From NCBI GenBank assembly GCA_949373085.1, contig CASICJ010000022.1:1-47045 (forward strand): a stretch of DNA of 47,045 bases, given 5' to 3'. Below are positions 28,869 to 37,645 of this stretch, one piece after another; position 1 is the first letter of the stretch; every line of letters starts with the position of its first letter. The notes below the pieces were generated by a model. The model did not search any database. It was not told the origin of the DNA and saw only the letters and a list, made by a program, of their open reading frames with translations. This DNA is from an uncultured Verrucomicrobiales bacterium. Lineage in GTDB: Bacteria > Verrucomicrobiota > Verrucomicrobiia > Verrucomicrobiales > Akkermansiaceae. The translations under genes and the position numbers were made by a program.

Positions 28869-30431
28869 CTAGGTTTTGCCTGTGAGAAAGGCCAAAATTT
28901 CGTCAGCTGATTTTACCGAAAATCCCGTGAGCTCCGCGATTTGCTCCACAGTTGCATCTTTAATTCGTGCCACTGATCCAAACCGTTTTAAGAGCGCTTT
29001 TTTCTTTGCCGGGGAAACACCAGGACAATCATCCAACAAACTTTCCTTAACTCGTTTTCGGAGCAACAATTCGTTATACCGATTTGCAAAACGGTGTGCT
29101 TCGTCACGAATCCGCTGCATCAACTTAAGAGCCCCCCGATCATGTGGAATAATTACGGGCTCGGCCTCGCCCGGAAAAAATATCTCCTCTCGCTGCTTTG
29201 CTAAACCACAAATCGGCAGGCCGCCCAGCCCCAGTCTCTGTAACTCTGCAACTGAAACACTGAGTTGCCCTTTCCCGCCATCTACGATCACCAAATCAGG
29301 GAGCGTGACCGGACTCCTGCCCTCGGCTGCAAGTCGCAGAAGAGTCTCGACCTGAGTCTCCTGCGTGCTCTCCGCAACTTCAGGGTTCGCCTCCATATTT
29401 TCCTGTAAGATTCGACCGTATCTGCGCCGAACTACTTCAGCCATACTTGCAAAATCATCCTGTCCGTCGACCGTTCTAATCCTGTATTGCCGATAGTTTT
29501 GGTTGTCCGGTAATCCATTCTTAAATCTCACCATTGAGGCCACAATATGAGTCGACGAAATATTGGAGATATCAAAGCACTCCATAATCGTTGGTGGCCC
29601 ACTGAGTGAGAGCCAATCACCCAATTCAGCCAAATCCTCGATTGGTTTAACGGTCGTCGGCACTCCCCGTCCGCGCGTAAACTGCCTTGTCGGGCTCAGC
29701 GCGCGCTCAAGATTTATGATAACATCGCGAAGCCTTGCGGCCTTCTCAAAATCCAACTTTATCGCTGATTGCTCCATTTCTACCTTAAGGCTCTTGAGAC
29801 GCTGCCCCTTTCCTTTCCCACCTAACAATTCACAAGCCTGCTCCAATTGTTCCAAATATTCCTCACGACTCACCTTCGCGACACAGGGCGCCATGCAATT
29901 ACGAATGACATCGGCATTACAGTGTTTGTAATCTTTTTCTCCCGGATTTCGAGGCCGACAACTCCGAAGTCCAAATTCCTTGTTCAACCAAGCAACAGTA
30001 GCTCGTAACGCCCCCGAATGTGCGAATGGACCGAAATATCGCGCACCATCACCTTTCTTGAGACGCGTTGTTTGAAACTTTGGCCACGGAGCATCGAGAT
30101 TAACCTTTACGAGTAGAAAACGTTTATCATCCCGAAAGCTTACATTGTAGCGGGGCCGATACTGCTTGATGAGCTTTCCCTCTAACAGCAGAGCTTCTTG
30201 CTCGTTTCGAACTTCATGGACTTCAAAGTCACAGATCGAGTCCATCAGTGCTCTGGTCTTTCGGTCTGCCCGCTTTTTACCCGATGGCATAAAGTAGCTG
30301 CTGAGTCGTTTTCGAAGATCCCGAGCCTTCCCAACATAAATGATCGAGCCCAACCGGTCTTTATGCAGGTAGACACCCGGCTTATGGGAGACCTGCGAAA
30401 GCCTTGCTCGAAGTAAAGGAAGGACAGACAT
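28869..30431 (-). CDS. uvrC: Excinuclease ABC subunit C
   Basis: About 520 residues with all UvrC parts in order. The GIY-YIG nuclease (KPGVYLHKDRLGSIIYVGKA) makes the 3' incision. A Cys-containing linker holds CNADVIRNCMAPC. The UVR motif (KLDFEKAARLRDVI) binds UvrB. The RNase H-like nuclease (MECFDISNISSTHIVASMV, PDLVIVDGGKGQL) makes the 5' incision, and a C-terminal helix-hairpin-helix pair (LDDCPGVSPAKKKALLKRFG) binds DNA. It acts in nucleotide excision repair with UvrA and UvrB, not found in this window. It is somewhat shorter than the usual 600 or so residues. The frame opens at a TTG (30452); the ATG at 30431 (MSVLPLLRARL) is preferred. Confidence 0.95.
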   Translation of the reverse strand: MSVLPLLRARLSQVSHKPGVYLHKDRLGSIIYVGKARDLRKRLSSYFMPSGKKRADRKTRALMDSICDFEVHEVRNEQEALLLEGKLIKQYRPRYNVSFRDDKRFLLVKVNLDAPWPKFQTTRLKKGDGARYFGPFAHSGALRATVAWLNKEFGLRSCRPRNPGEKDYKHCNADVIRNCMAPCVAKVSREEYLEQLEQACELLGGKGKGQRLKSLKVEMEQSAIKLDFEKAARLRDVIINLERALSPTRQFTRGRGVPTTVKPIEDLAELGDWLSLSGPPTIMECFDISNISSTHIVASMVRFKNGLPDNQNYRQYRIRTVDGQDDFASMAEVVRRRYGRILQENMEANPEVAESTQETQVETLLRLAAEGRSPVTLPDLVIVDGGKGQLSVSVAELQRLGLGGLPICGLAKQREEIFFPGEAEPVIIPHDRGALKLMQRIRDEAHRFANRYNELLLRKRVKESLLDDCPGVSPAKKKALLKRFGSVARIKDATVEQIAELTGFSVKSADEILAFLTGKT

Positions 30432-30512
30432 CGCTCTAGATTCTAGGCACAAAACCCGTAATTGATATCGCTTATTTACGGAATCAGTAGATTACGGTGG
30501 GTTTTCCTGCAC

Positions 30513-30540
30513 TTGCACCTGAATAATCTCCCGCTAAACT
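30513..30540 (+). promoter_or_regulatory. Possible sigma-70-type promoter for the exbB operon
   Basis: TTGCAC (30513-30518) and TAAACT (30535-30540) are 16 bp apart, just upstream of the exbB ATG. An imperfect inverted repeat lies before it (AAAACCCGTAAT at 30451-30462 and ATTAC/GGGTTTT at 30491-30505). The match is weak. Confidence 0.25.
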
Positions 30541-30555
30541 TCGATTAACAACTTC

Positions 30556-31335
30556 ATGAAGACCACTTTTCTGCTCGCTCTTATTTTGACGCTGATTCCA
30601 TCCGTCGCATCTGCTCAAGAGGCGGCAGAGTTGACTAAAGATATTACCTTGGTCGAAATTCTTAAGAAAGGCGGGTGGGTCATGGGAGCGCTCGTCGTTC
30701 TCTCGATCTTCACCGCGATTCTCATCCTACTTTATTTCCTAACCCTTCGTCGCAGCTCAGTCGTTTCAAATCGCTTCATGAATGCCTCGGAGGCCATGAT
30801 CCGAAAGCGTGATTATCTTGGGCTCGTCGGCTACTGTCACGGCCGGAGAGAAGCCGTAGCGCGAGTCACCCAAAAAACCCTCGATTTTCTGACCAAAAAC
30901 CCAAATGCAAGCCACCCTGAAATACGCGACGTTGCAGAAGCCGAAGGAAATCGTCAGGCCGGGATCTTAACCCAAAGAATCAGCTACTTGGCTGATATTG
31001 GAGGAATCGCCCCAATGGTCGGCTTGCTCGGGACAGTAATTGGAATGATTAAATCCTTCATGGAAATTGCTAACGGCAATATCGAGGGGGCTAAGCAATT
31101 GGAACTAGCTCAAGGGGTCTGGGAGGCCCTGATAACCACTGCTGGCGGTCTCGTTATTAGCATCATCGCTATGACATTTTATTCCTATTTCCGAGGCCGA
31201 GTCCAAAACCACACTGCTGAATTAGAAGCGGCCGGAACCCATATTCTCGCCTTGGTTGGCTCCCAAATCCAAGAAAATCATGCTGGGTCGACGAGTCAAC
31301 CTCTCCACGATGATTTCCCGATGCGCGATCTCTAG
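30556..31335 (+). CDS. exbB: MotA/TolQ/ExbB proton channel family protein
   Basis: 259 residues. The N-terminus (MKTTFLLALILTLIPSVASA) looks like a cleavable signal, seen in many ExbB of this type. One membrane helix (WVMGALVVLSIFTAILILLYF) follows, then a cytoplasmic loop, and the paired helices of the MotA/TolQ/ExbB domain: ADIGGIAPMVGLLGTVIGMI (about 150-170) and EALITTAGGLVISIIAMTFY. With ExbD it forms the proton-driven motor that energises TonB-dependent outer-membrane transport or a related envelope process. exbD follows after 23 bp, then a large TPR gene, a recurrent ExbB-ExbD-TPR arrangement. No tonB lies beside this copy. Confidence 0.92.
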   Translation: MKTTFLLALILTLIPSVASAQEAAELTKDITLVEILKKGGWVMGALVVLSIFTAILILLYFLTLRRSSVVSNRFMNASEAMIRKRDYLGLVGYCHGRREAVARVTQKTLDFLTKNPNASHPEIRDVAEAEGNRQAGILTQRISYLADIGGIAPMVGLLGTVIGMIKSFMEIANGNIEGAKQLELAQGVWEALITTAGGLVISIIAMTFYSYFRGRVQNHTAELEAAGTHILALVGSQIQENHAGSTSQPLHDDFPMRDL

Positions 31336-31358
31336 AATTTAAAGAACGCTTCAACCTC

Positions 31359-31799
31359 ATGCGAATTCGCGATAACAATCCACCCCCCGCTAGCTTCCAG
31401 CTGGCTCCAATGATTGATATCGTCTTCCTTCTTCTTATTTTCTTCCTTGTCACCTACCAGATCACAGAGCAAGAGAAAGATCTTAAGGTCGCTGTCCCCA
31501 CCACCAGTGAAGGTTCTCAAAAAGCCCGTGTTGCAAATAAGATCGTAATAAACCTCTCCGCTGATGGCGAAATCACCATCAGCGGAGAGGTTTATTCCAA
31601 AGACCAACTCAGACAAAAACTTAATCGAATAGTTAAAGCCGCCGAACTTGCTAACGAAGATGGCGCCGATCAACAACCAGTAAGAATCCGGGCTGACCGT
31701 GATGGCCGGAATCAACAACTTCTCCAGCTTGTTGATGAAATACAGAAAGCCGGCATTTGGAATATCGATTTTGCGACCCGTTCACCAAAGAACCCTTAG
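31359..31799 (+). CDS. exbD: ExbD/TolR family protein
   Basis: 146 residues. A short cytoplasmic start is followed by FQLAPMIDIVFLLLIFFLVT, the single ExbD helix with the conserved Asp that carries the proton (in MIDIVFLL), then the periplasmic domain with NKIVINLSADGEITISGEVY and a C-terminal IRADRDGRNQQLLQLVDEI. It works with the ExbB just upstream. The sequence coding for INLSADGEITISGEVY contains a perfect 21-bp inverted repeat, listed separately. The stop is 8 bp before the TPR gene start, so the three genes are almost certainly one operon. Confidence 0.92.
   Translation: MRIRDNNPPPASFQLAPMIDIVFLLLIFFLVTYQITEQEKDLKVAVPTTSEGSQKARVANKIVINLSADGEITISGEVYSKDQLRQKLNRIVKAAELANEDGADQQPVRIRADRDGRNQQLLQLVDEIQKAGIWNIDFATRSPKNP
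31547..31596. repeat. Perfect 21-bp inverted repeat inside exbD
   Basis: The 21 bases at 31547-31567 are the exact reverse complement of 31576-31596, separated by an 8-nt loop (cgaaatca). Arms begin AATAAACCTCTCC and end GGAGAGGTTTATT. Both arms lie in frame in conserved ExbD sequence. The mRNA would form a very stable 50-nt hairpin. Confidence 0.9.
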
Positions 31800-31807
31800 T
31801 TTTTCCG

Positions 31808-34135
31808 ATGAAGATCCAAGCCTTAATCGCTATTCTAATCGGGTTGTCACTTCCTTCTTTAGGACAGGCCCCAGATCAAAAAAAGGATTCTCTTCGTGTC
31901 GATCCAGCCCGCGATCTTTATGACCTCGCCACCCTTAACTATAACGATGCCAAAAAGGGTAAAGATGCCAAAACAATTAAACGGGACTATCGGATCGCAG
32001 CTAAGAAGTTCGATCAATTCCTAAGGGCTTTTCCCCGCGATGAAAAAGCAATCGAAGCATGGTATTTCCTAGGTATGTCCTATCGTGAAATTGGCGAAGA
32101 CGAGGCCAGCCGTATCTGCTTTAAATCCGCCGCTACAAACTGGAAGACCGGAAAATTTGTGGAAGCCTCTGCCCTCTTCCTAGCCTCCGACGATTACAAG
32201 GCAGAGAAATGGCGGGAGGCAGCTCGGTGGTTTCAAATCGTCTCTGACACGACCAAAACCGAAGAGATTAAACATCAATCGCTTTATCGACGATTCCTCT
32301 GTTTTTATAAGCTCGAAGACAAGGCTGGCATGCTTCTTTCTTTAAAAGCGGTTATAGCAGACGCAAATAGTCCCTATTCCGAGACAGCCCGCCTCGCCTT
32401 GGCTAGGCTATATCGCGATTCACAAAGCTCCAAACTAGCCCACCAGCAGTTTGTGATTCTGTCGAAATCAAAGGACCCTGAAATCCGCGCTGAAGCCACC
32501 TTCCAGGCGGCCCTTACCGCCCAGATACTTGGCGAAAAAAACCTCACTAAAACGTGGTTTCGGAAGACCCTCTCGGAAGAACAGTCGAAAGACGTCAAAG
32601 GTAAAACCCAGCTTGTTCTCATGAGCTTACACTACAACGACATGCAATGGCAGGATGTCGTTGACGTCTTTCGTATCGGAAACTTCGGACTCGAAAAACA
32701 ATCCGAGCTTCAACGCCTTATCATGGTTGCAAAATCGCACGATGCTCTTGGTAAGGAGGAAGAACTAACAAAAATCTACAAACAGATCGCCACTCTCTCT
32801 CCTGGATCTGCGTCAAGCTTTGAAGCCACTTACAATCTCCTTGTTCGCGAACATAAACGAGATGCCATCAACTTTCTAAAAGACGCCGAAAATTTTCTAA
32901 GCAGCTACACAGCAACTAAAACAAGGGACCCAAAATTTCATTCCATTCGCCTACTTCTCGCCGAACGCTATTACGCAACAAAGAGCTATACAAAAGCAAT
33001 TTCACATTATCGTTTGCTTGATCTCTCCCTTGTTGATGATTCGAACGCCCTTGGAGTCAGATATCACGTTGCTAAATCTCAGCTCTTCCTTAAAAATGAA
33101 ACAGGTGCACTCGCTGCTATCGCCGCATTTATCGCTCAATTTCCGAAAGCAACTCAGAGCACCCAGCTTCGCCTGGATCGGGCTGAACTCCTAAATGCAG
33201 CCGGTCGAGAAGGCGAAGCAGTTGGTGACTACAAGATAATCCTTCAAAAAATTACTGATCATAAGATGAAGAGGAGCCTCATTCTTCGCCTAGCATCTAT
33301 CTATCAGGAGCAGGAAAAATGGGAGGAGTTCGTAGGCATGCAGGAGCAAATTCTTAGGCTTCCAAAATCTGACCAAAAAACCCAAGCCTCCGCTAACTTT
33401 TGGCTCGGATGGAACCAACTTCGCCTGAAGAACAGTGCCAAAGCGGAACCTTTCCTTCGTAAAGCTCGCGCTCTCGACTCCAAAACTTTCGCTCCTAAAG
33501 TTAGCCCTGTTTTAGTCAGAAATGCCTTCAAAGCAGAGGATCTTGATCTCCTTGAAGATGAAATCAACCTTGCGCGCCAAGATCCACCTAATACTAAACT
33601 TCCGTCCGCCATTCTGCAATGGTTGGGTGCCACTCTTATTAAAAATGGTGAAGGAGAACGCGGATGGCCTTTTCTCCACGAAGGACTTGAAGACGAATCT
33701 ACACCCGCCAAGTATCTAGTTTGGAAACTTTACACCAAGGCATCGCTCAATCTCAAAAAGCAGGCGGAAGCGCTACGCGGGGCTAAAGCCATCCTAGAAA
33801 TTGAAGGAAATGCTTATCGCAAAGCCGAAGCACTCTACTTCAAATCCCAGGCACACAATGGCCTCAAACAATTTGATGAAGCTCGCGAAGCGGTCTCAGA
33901 CGCCCTTGACCTCCGCCCAGCCGGAGCACTCGATATCCAACTCCGCATGTTTGCTGGAGATATCGATATCACCGCCGGAAAGCCCGAGGCCGCAATCCGG
34001 CATTATATTATCGTTGAAAGCACCTTTGCAAAATCTACCTCCGATAAGAGGGAGGCCCTCGCTAAAGTCATTTCAACGCTCAAGGTCATCGGGACCCCAA
34101 AAGCGTTGGAACTGCTGAAGGAGTATCAAAAATAA
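31808..34135 (+). CDS. Secreted TPR-repeat protein of the ExbB-ExbD operon
   Basis: 775 residues. A signal peptide (MKIQALIAILIGLSLPSLGQA) is followed by about fifteen helical tetratricopeptide-like repeats, for example KKFDQFLRAFPRDEKAIEAW, LFLASDDYKAEKWREAARWF, YYATKSYTKAISHYRLLDL and ARKALDSKTF-like units. The spacing resembles YbgF/BamD-type outer-membrane TPR proteins. It probably serves as the periplasmic partner of the ExbB-ExbD motor, acting as a scaffold for envelope complexes; this is inferred from operon position (8 bp after exbD). The open frame extends to 31757, but the Met at 31808 begins the signal peptide. The gene ends 8 bp before the convergent guaA. Confidence 0.85.
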   Translation: MKIQALIAILIGLSLPSLGQAPDQKKDSLRVDPARDLYDLATLNYNDAKKGKDAKTIKRDYRIAAKKFDQFLRAFPRDEKAIEAWYFLGMSYREIGEDEASRICFKSAATNWKTGKFVEASALFLASDDYKAEKWREAARWFQIVSDTTKTEEIKHQSLYRRFLCFYKLEDKAGMLLSLKAVIADANSPYSETARLALARLYRDSQSSKLAHQQFVILSKSKDPEIRAEATFQAALTAQILGEKNLTKTWFRKTLSEEQSKDVKGKTQLVLMSLHYNDMQWQDVVDVFRIGNFGLEKQSELQRLIMVAKSHDALGKEEELTKIYKQIATLSPGSASSFEATYNLLVREHKRDAINFLKDAENFLSSYTATKTRDPKFHSIRLLLAERYYATKSYTKAISHYRLLDLSLVDDSNALGVRYHVAKSQLFLKNETGALAAIAAFIAQFPKATQSTQLRLDRAELLNAAGREGEAVGDYKIILQKITDHKMKRSLILRLASIYQEQEKWEEFVGMQEQILRLPKSDQKTQASANFWLGWNQLRLKNSAKAEPFLRKARALDSKTFAPKVSPVLVRNAFKAEDLDLLEDEINLARQDPPNTKLPSAILQWLGATLIKNGEGERGWPFLHEGLEDESTPAKYLVWKLYTKASLNLKKQAEALRGAKAILEIEGNAYRKAEALYFKSQAHNGLKQFDEAREAVSDALDLRPAGALDIQLRMFAGDIDITAGKPEAAIRHYIIVESTFAKSTSDKREALAKVISTLKVIGTPKALELLKEYQK

Positions 34136-34143
34136 GAGGGTCC

Positions 34144-35667
34144 CTACTCCCACTCAATACTCGCAGGAGGCTTGGTCGAGATATCGTAAAGAACACGGTT
34201 AATGCCGCTGACTTCATTCAAGATTTCCTGACTTGTCTCACGAAGAAGTTGGGCCGGCAAGTCAACCCATTCGGCAGTCATGGCGTCTTCGGAGATCACC
34301 GCCCGCAAATTGGTAGCCCACTCGTAGCTCCGTTCATCTCCTTTCACCCCAACTGTTTTAACTGGAATCAATCCGGCATAAGCCTGCCAAACCCGATCAT
34401 ACCATCCATGCTGTTTTAGCTTTCCGATAAAAATCGCATCGCATTCACGAATTATATTGAGCCGTTCACGATCAACCGCGCCCGGACAACGGACAGCTAA
34501 TCCCGGCCCCGGGAATGGATGACGTCCAAGAATATCTGGGGCAATATCCAACGCCGCACCTAACTCACGAACCTCATCTTTAAAGAGTTCGGCCAGTGGC
34601 TCCAGCACCTTACCCTGCTCTTGGAGTTCAAGAATTTTGGGAACGCGGTTGTGGTGTGTCTTTATCACCGAAGCTTTTGACTTTGCATTTGAAGCACTCT
34701 CGATGATATCGGGGTAAAGGGTCCCCTGAGCCAGCATCTCGGCATTCCCAACGGAATCCCAAAAAACCTTAATGAAAAGATTCCCAATAATCCGCCGCTT
34801 CTCCTCCGGGTCTTCTTTTCCAGCCAAAGCACCTAGAAATTCGTCGGAAGCATCCACTGTTTCAATCTCTACACCCATGCGATGAAAATTGTTTTGCACC
34901 AAAGTTGCCTCGTCTTTTCGGAGGAGTCCGTTATCCACGAAAATGGCGCGAACATTCACCCCGGCCTCTTTTAGAAGCACGGCCAAAACCGTGCTATCAA
35001 CTCCCCCGCTCACACCACAAACGACTTGTTTCTCACCAACAAGTTCACGGATTCCATCGATCATTTCGCGCTTAAAATCCTCGATATGAAAACGCTGCAG
35101 TTCGCCGGCTTGCTGCAGGAAATTCTTAAGAATTCGTAATCCTTCGTGTGAGTGCGTGACCTCGGGGTGAAATTGAATTCCAAAAAAACCACCGGGCCAG
35201 CGCAGACTAACTGGAGTCCCATGTTGGTTGGTTGCAATCACTTCAGCTTCCTCATGTAGATCCTGCACCGTATCCGAGTGACTCATCCAAACCTGAGAGT
35301 CTTCAGAAACTTCGTCATAGAGATCCTTGTGGCAGATCGGAGTAAGAGCAGCTGCACCATATTCCCGCCTATCGCTCTTTTTCACTGAGCCCCCAAATTT
35401 GATATTTAGAAGCTGCATCCCGTAGCAAACCCCAAGAACGGGCACTTCAAAGGACTTTAATTTCTCGAAATCGATGTCCGGAGCATCCCGCTCGCTGGTG
35501 CTCTTGGGGCCACCTGAAAGAATGATTGCTCCAGGCTGGCCAATTTCAGCAATATCTTCTGGCGAGTAAAGCTTAGCTAAAAATCCTAGTTCGCGTATTC
35601 GGCGAACAATGAGCTGAGTGTATTGCGAGCCAAAATCGAAAACAGCAACATGTTGAATCTCTTGCAT
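34144..35667 (-). CDS. guaA: GMP synthase (glutamine-hydrolysing)
   Basis: 507 residues. The class I glutamine amidotransferase domain (1-195) has GSQYTQLIVRRIRELG, GVCYGMQLL with the nucleophile Cys81, and FHPEVTHSHEG with the catalytic His-x-Glu. The ATP-pyrophosphatase domain (SGGVDSTVLA) and the C-terminal dimerisation domain (HPFPGPGLAVRCPG, ending KPPASIEWE) follow. It converts XMP to GMP with ATP and glutamine. The frame is open to 35811, but that stretch lies inside guaB and is not conserved; MQEIQHVAVFDFG at 35667 is the start. It follows guaB by only 7 bp and is co-transcribed with it. Confidence 0.97.
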   Translation of the reverse strand: MQEIQHVAVFDFGSQYTQLIVRRIRELGFLAKLYSPEDIAEIGQPGAIILSGGPKSTSERDAPDIDFEKLKSFEVPVLGVCYGMQLLNIKFGGSVKKSDRREYGAAALTPICHKDLYDEVSEDSQVWMSHSDTVQDLHEEAEVIATNQHGTPVSLRWPGGFFGIQFHPEVTHSHEGLRILKNFLQQAGELQRFHIEDFKREMIDGIRELVGEKQVVCGVSGGVDSTVLAVLLKEAGVNVRAIFVDNGLLRKDEATLVQNNFHRMGVEIETVDASDEFLGALAGKEDPEEKRRIIGNLFIKVFWDSVGNAEMLAQGTLYPDIIESASNAKSKASVIKTHHNRVPKILELQEQGKVLEPLAELFKDEVRELGAALDIAPDILGRHPFPGPGLAVRCPGAVDRERLNIIRECDAIFIGKLKQHGWYDRVWQAYAGLIPVKTVGVKGDERSYEWATNLRAVISEDAMTAEWVDLPAQLLRETSQEILNEVSGINRVLYDISTKPPASIEWE

Positions 35668-35674
35668 CTTAAAA

Positions 35675-37129
35675 CTAGGAAGCGGGTTGGTAGTTCGTAG
35701 GTTCCTCGGTGATTGTGACATCGTGAGCGTGACTTTCACGAAGACCTCCTGGCGTAATGCGGACAAATTCGGCTTTTTCTCGAAGCTCGGGTAAATTTCG
35801 CGCTCCAACATATCCCATTCCAGAACGAAGTCCGCCCATTAGTTGGAAAACAACATCCGCCAATGGCCCTTTATAAGGGACGCGACCCTCTACCCCTTCG
35901 GCAACGAGCTTACCACTAGAATTTTGACCGTAACGATCACCCGCACCCTTTCGCATCGCTCCAATCGAGCCCATACCGCGATAAGTCTTAAAGCGACGCC
36001 CCTGAGAGTGTACGGTCTGTCCTGGACTCTCTCTCGTTCCAGCAAGCAGAGAACCTAACATGACGAGATCGGCACCGGCAGCAAGAGCCTTAGTAATATC
36101 GCCCGAGTATCGAATTCCACCATCGGCAATAACCTTTACGCCACGCTCGTGAGCAGCATCGGCAACATTTTGAACAGCCGTAAACTGAGGCATACCCACT
36201 CCGGATATTACGCGCGTGGTGCAAATCGACCCCGGACCAACCCCAACTTTGAGGCAACTTGCTCCTGCGCTGATCAAGTCCCTTGCACCTTGGGCAGTAA
36301 CGACGTTACCAGCTACAACTGGAGTATCACCGAGCCCGCGGAGCTTCTCAATCACCTCCATAACACGCGAAGTATGCCCAGTCGCGGCATCAATAAAGAG
36401 AGCATCTGCACCAGCTTCAAGAAGAGCTTTGGCACGATCTAAAAATTCAGGACCCGGTCCCACCGCCGCACCGCAACGAAGTTGGCCATTTGGATCTTTG
36501 GACGCACTAGTAAAAGTGATTCTTTTCTCAATATCAGCACCAGTAATCAATCCAGCTAAAGTCCCATCATCATTCACCAGAGGAAGCTTTTCAATCCTGT
36601 TCTTATAAAGAATCTCCCGAGCCTGGCGCTGATCCATATCGGCCGGCGCAGTCACCAAACGATCAATCGGCGTCATGACATCTTCGACCAAAGCTTCCTC
36701 ACTTGGAATGTGACGAAGATCGCGTCCAGTGACCATTCCCTCAAGGCGACCATTCGGATCAACCACCGGGAATCCCGAGAACCCCTCCCGCCCCATGATC
36801 TCACGAACTTCGGCTACCGTCAGCTTCCTAGAAACTGTCAGGGGCTGGTAAATAACAGCGTTCTCGGAACGCTTCACTTTTGCCACCATCAAGGCTTGGC
36901 TGTCGATCGTACAAGCGCGGTGGATAACTGCAATGCCACCCTCACGGGCGAGAGCCATCGCGAGCTCAGTCTCAGACACCGTATCCATGGCAGCTGAGAC
37001 GATTGGGATATTTAATGGCACCCCTTTGCACAACTCGGTGCTCACATCGGATTCGGAAGGGAGCAGTTCGCTCAGACTAGGCGTCAGAAGAACGTCGTCA
37101 AAAGAAAGGGCCAAAGGTGGATCCGCCAT
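35675..37129 (-). CDS. guaB: Inosine-5'-monophosphate dehydrogenase
   Basis: 484 residues. An (alpha/beta)8 barrel is interrupted by a pair of CBS domains (about 92-205; [20 protein letters not shown] and [17 protein letters not shown]). The active-site loop [15 protein letters not shown] has the catalytic Cys303, and the flap region [12 protein letters not shown] binds the phosphate. It oxidises IMP to XMP with NAD+, the first and committed step to GMP, so guaB-guaA form a complete two-gene pathway. CBS domains allow adenine nucleotide control in the family. A palindrome upstream (37224-37239) is a possible control or terminator element. Confidence 0.97.
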   Translation of the reverse strand: MADPPLALSFDDVLLTPSLSELLPSESDVSTELCKGVPLNIPIVSAAMDTVSETELAMALAREGGIAVIHRACTIDSQALMVAKVKRSENAVIYQPLTVSRKLTVAEVREIMGREGFSGFPVVDPNGRLEGMVTGRDLRHIPSEEALVEDVMTPIDRLVTAPADMDQRQAREILYKNRIEKLPLVNDDGTLAGLITGADIEKRITFTSASKDPNGQLRCGAAVGPGPEFLDRAKALLEAGADALFIDAATGHTSRVMEVIEKLRGLGDTPVVAGNVVTAQGARDLISAGASCLKVGVGPGSICTTRVISGVGMPQFTAVQNVADAAHERGVKVIADGGIRYSGDITKALAAGADLVMLGSLLAGTRESPGQTVHSQGRRFKTYRGMGSIGAMRKGAGDRYGQNSSGKLVAEGVEGRVPYKGPLADVVFQLMGGLRSGMGYVGARNLPELREKAEFVRITPGGLRESHAHDVTITEEPTNYQPAS

Positions 37130-37223
37130 GGACGAATCAAGGGAATTTGGCCTCCAAAAGCAAGCGCGATTCGGCTAGCATCGCAAAAAGCCCCCGGAAA
37201 CTGATGACAAACAATTGCCAGAG

Positions 37224-37239
37224 GCCCAAATTTTTGGGC
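37224..37239. repeat. Near-perfect palindrome between the glutaredoxin gene and guaB
   Basis: GCCCAAA (37224-37230) and TTTGGGC (37233-37239) flank a 2-nt spacer. It lies 17 bp after the end of the glutaredoxin gene and about 95 bp before guaB on the minus strand. Without a T-tract it may be an operator as well as a weak terminator. Confidence 0.45.
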
Positions 37240-37256
37240 TACCTGATAGCCAGAGA

Positions 37257-37637
37257 TCAGTCAAGAAAGACGATTTTGCCAGGCTCACCGTTAGCAGTAG
37301 ACTCGGCCTGAGCCTGTTTCTCATGCTGTTCGGGTGAGCAGGAAGAATCGATGGGGGCGTCTGGTTTTTCTTGATTTGCCTCAACGAAGCCCTTCTCGAG
37401 TAAAAATGTTTCCACTTCTTCCCCGCTAACATCCGGAAGCATTTCACCGTTCACCTCAACACAGGGGCTAAGAGGTTGGCCGGTTTTCTGTTCCATTTCC
37501 CAACGAAAAGCGGGATTCTTGATGATATCTTTCTCATCAAATTCCAATTCATACTTTCGCATAATAGCGCGGATGCCTTCGCTCCAGCCGCAAAAAGTCT
37601 TGAGATAAGCCGTAATTTGAGGTTCTTGATCGCTCAT
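37257..37637 (-). CDS. Glutaredoxin-like protein with CxxS active site
   Basis: 126 residues. A glutaredoxin fold is shown by QITAYLKTFCGWSEGIRAIM (active site Cys16-G-W-Ser19), the cis-Pro segment TGQPLSPCVEVNGEML and DVSGEEVETFLLEKG. The second active-site Cys is Ser, as in monothiol glutaredoxins. A Cys sits right after the cis-Pro region (SPC). The last 40 residues are polar, with one Cys (SSCSPEQHEKQ), and look disordered. It may reduce glutathione mixed disulfides or help Fe-S cluster transfer. The start at 37637 lies 8 bp after the stop of the HyuAB gene; the frame is open further upstream, but that would overlap. Confidence 0.85.
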   Translation of the reverse strand: MSDQEPQITAYLKTFCGWSEGIRAIMRKYELEFDEKDIIKNPAFRWEMEQKTGQPLSPCVEVNGEMLPDVSGEEVETFLLEKGFVEANQEKPDAPIDSSCSPEQHEKQAQAESTANGEPGKIVFLD

Positions 37638-37645
37638 TGAAGGGA

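Noticed and set aside
31332..31718. Antisense reading frame over exbD
   Set aside because: It arises from the inverted repeat, which reads similarly on both strands, and has no independent support.
35668..35811. N-terminal extension of guaA
   Set aside because: It lies inside guaB in another frame and is not part of the conserved GMP synthase start.
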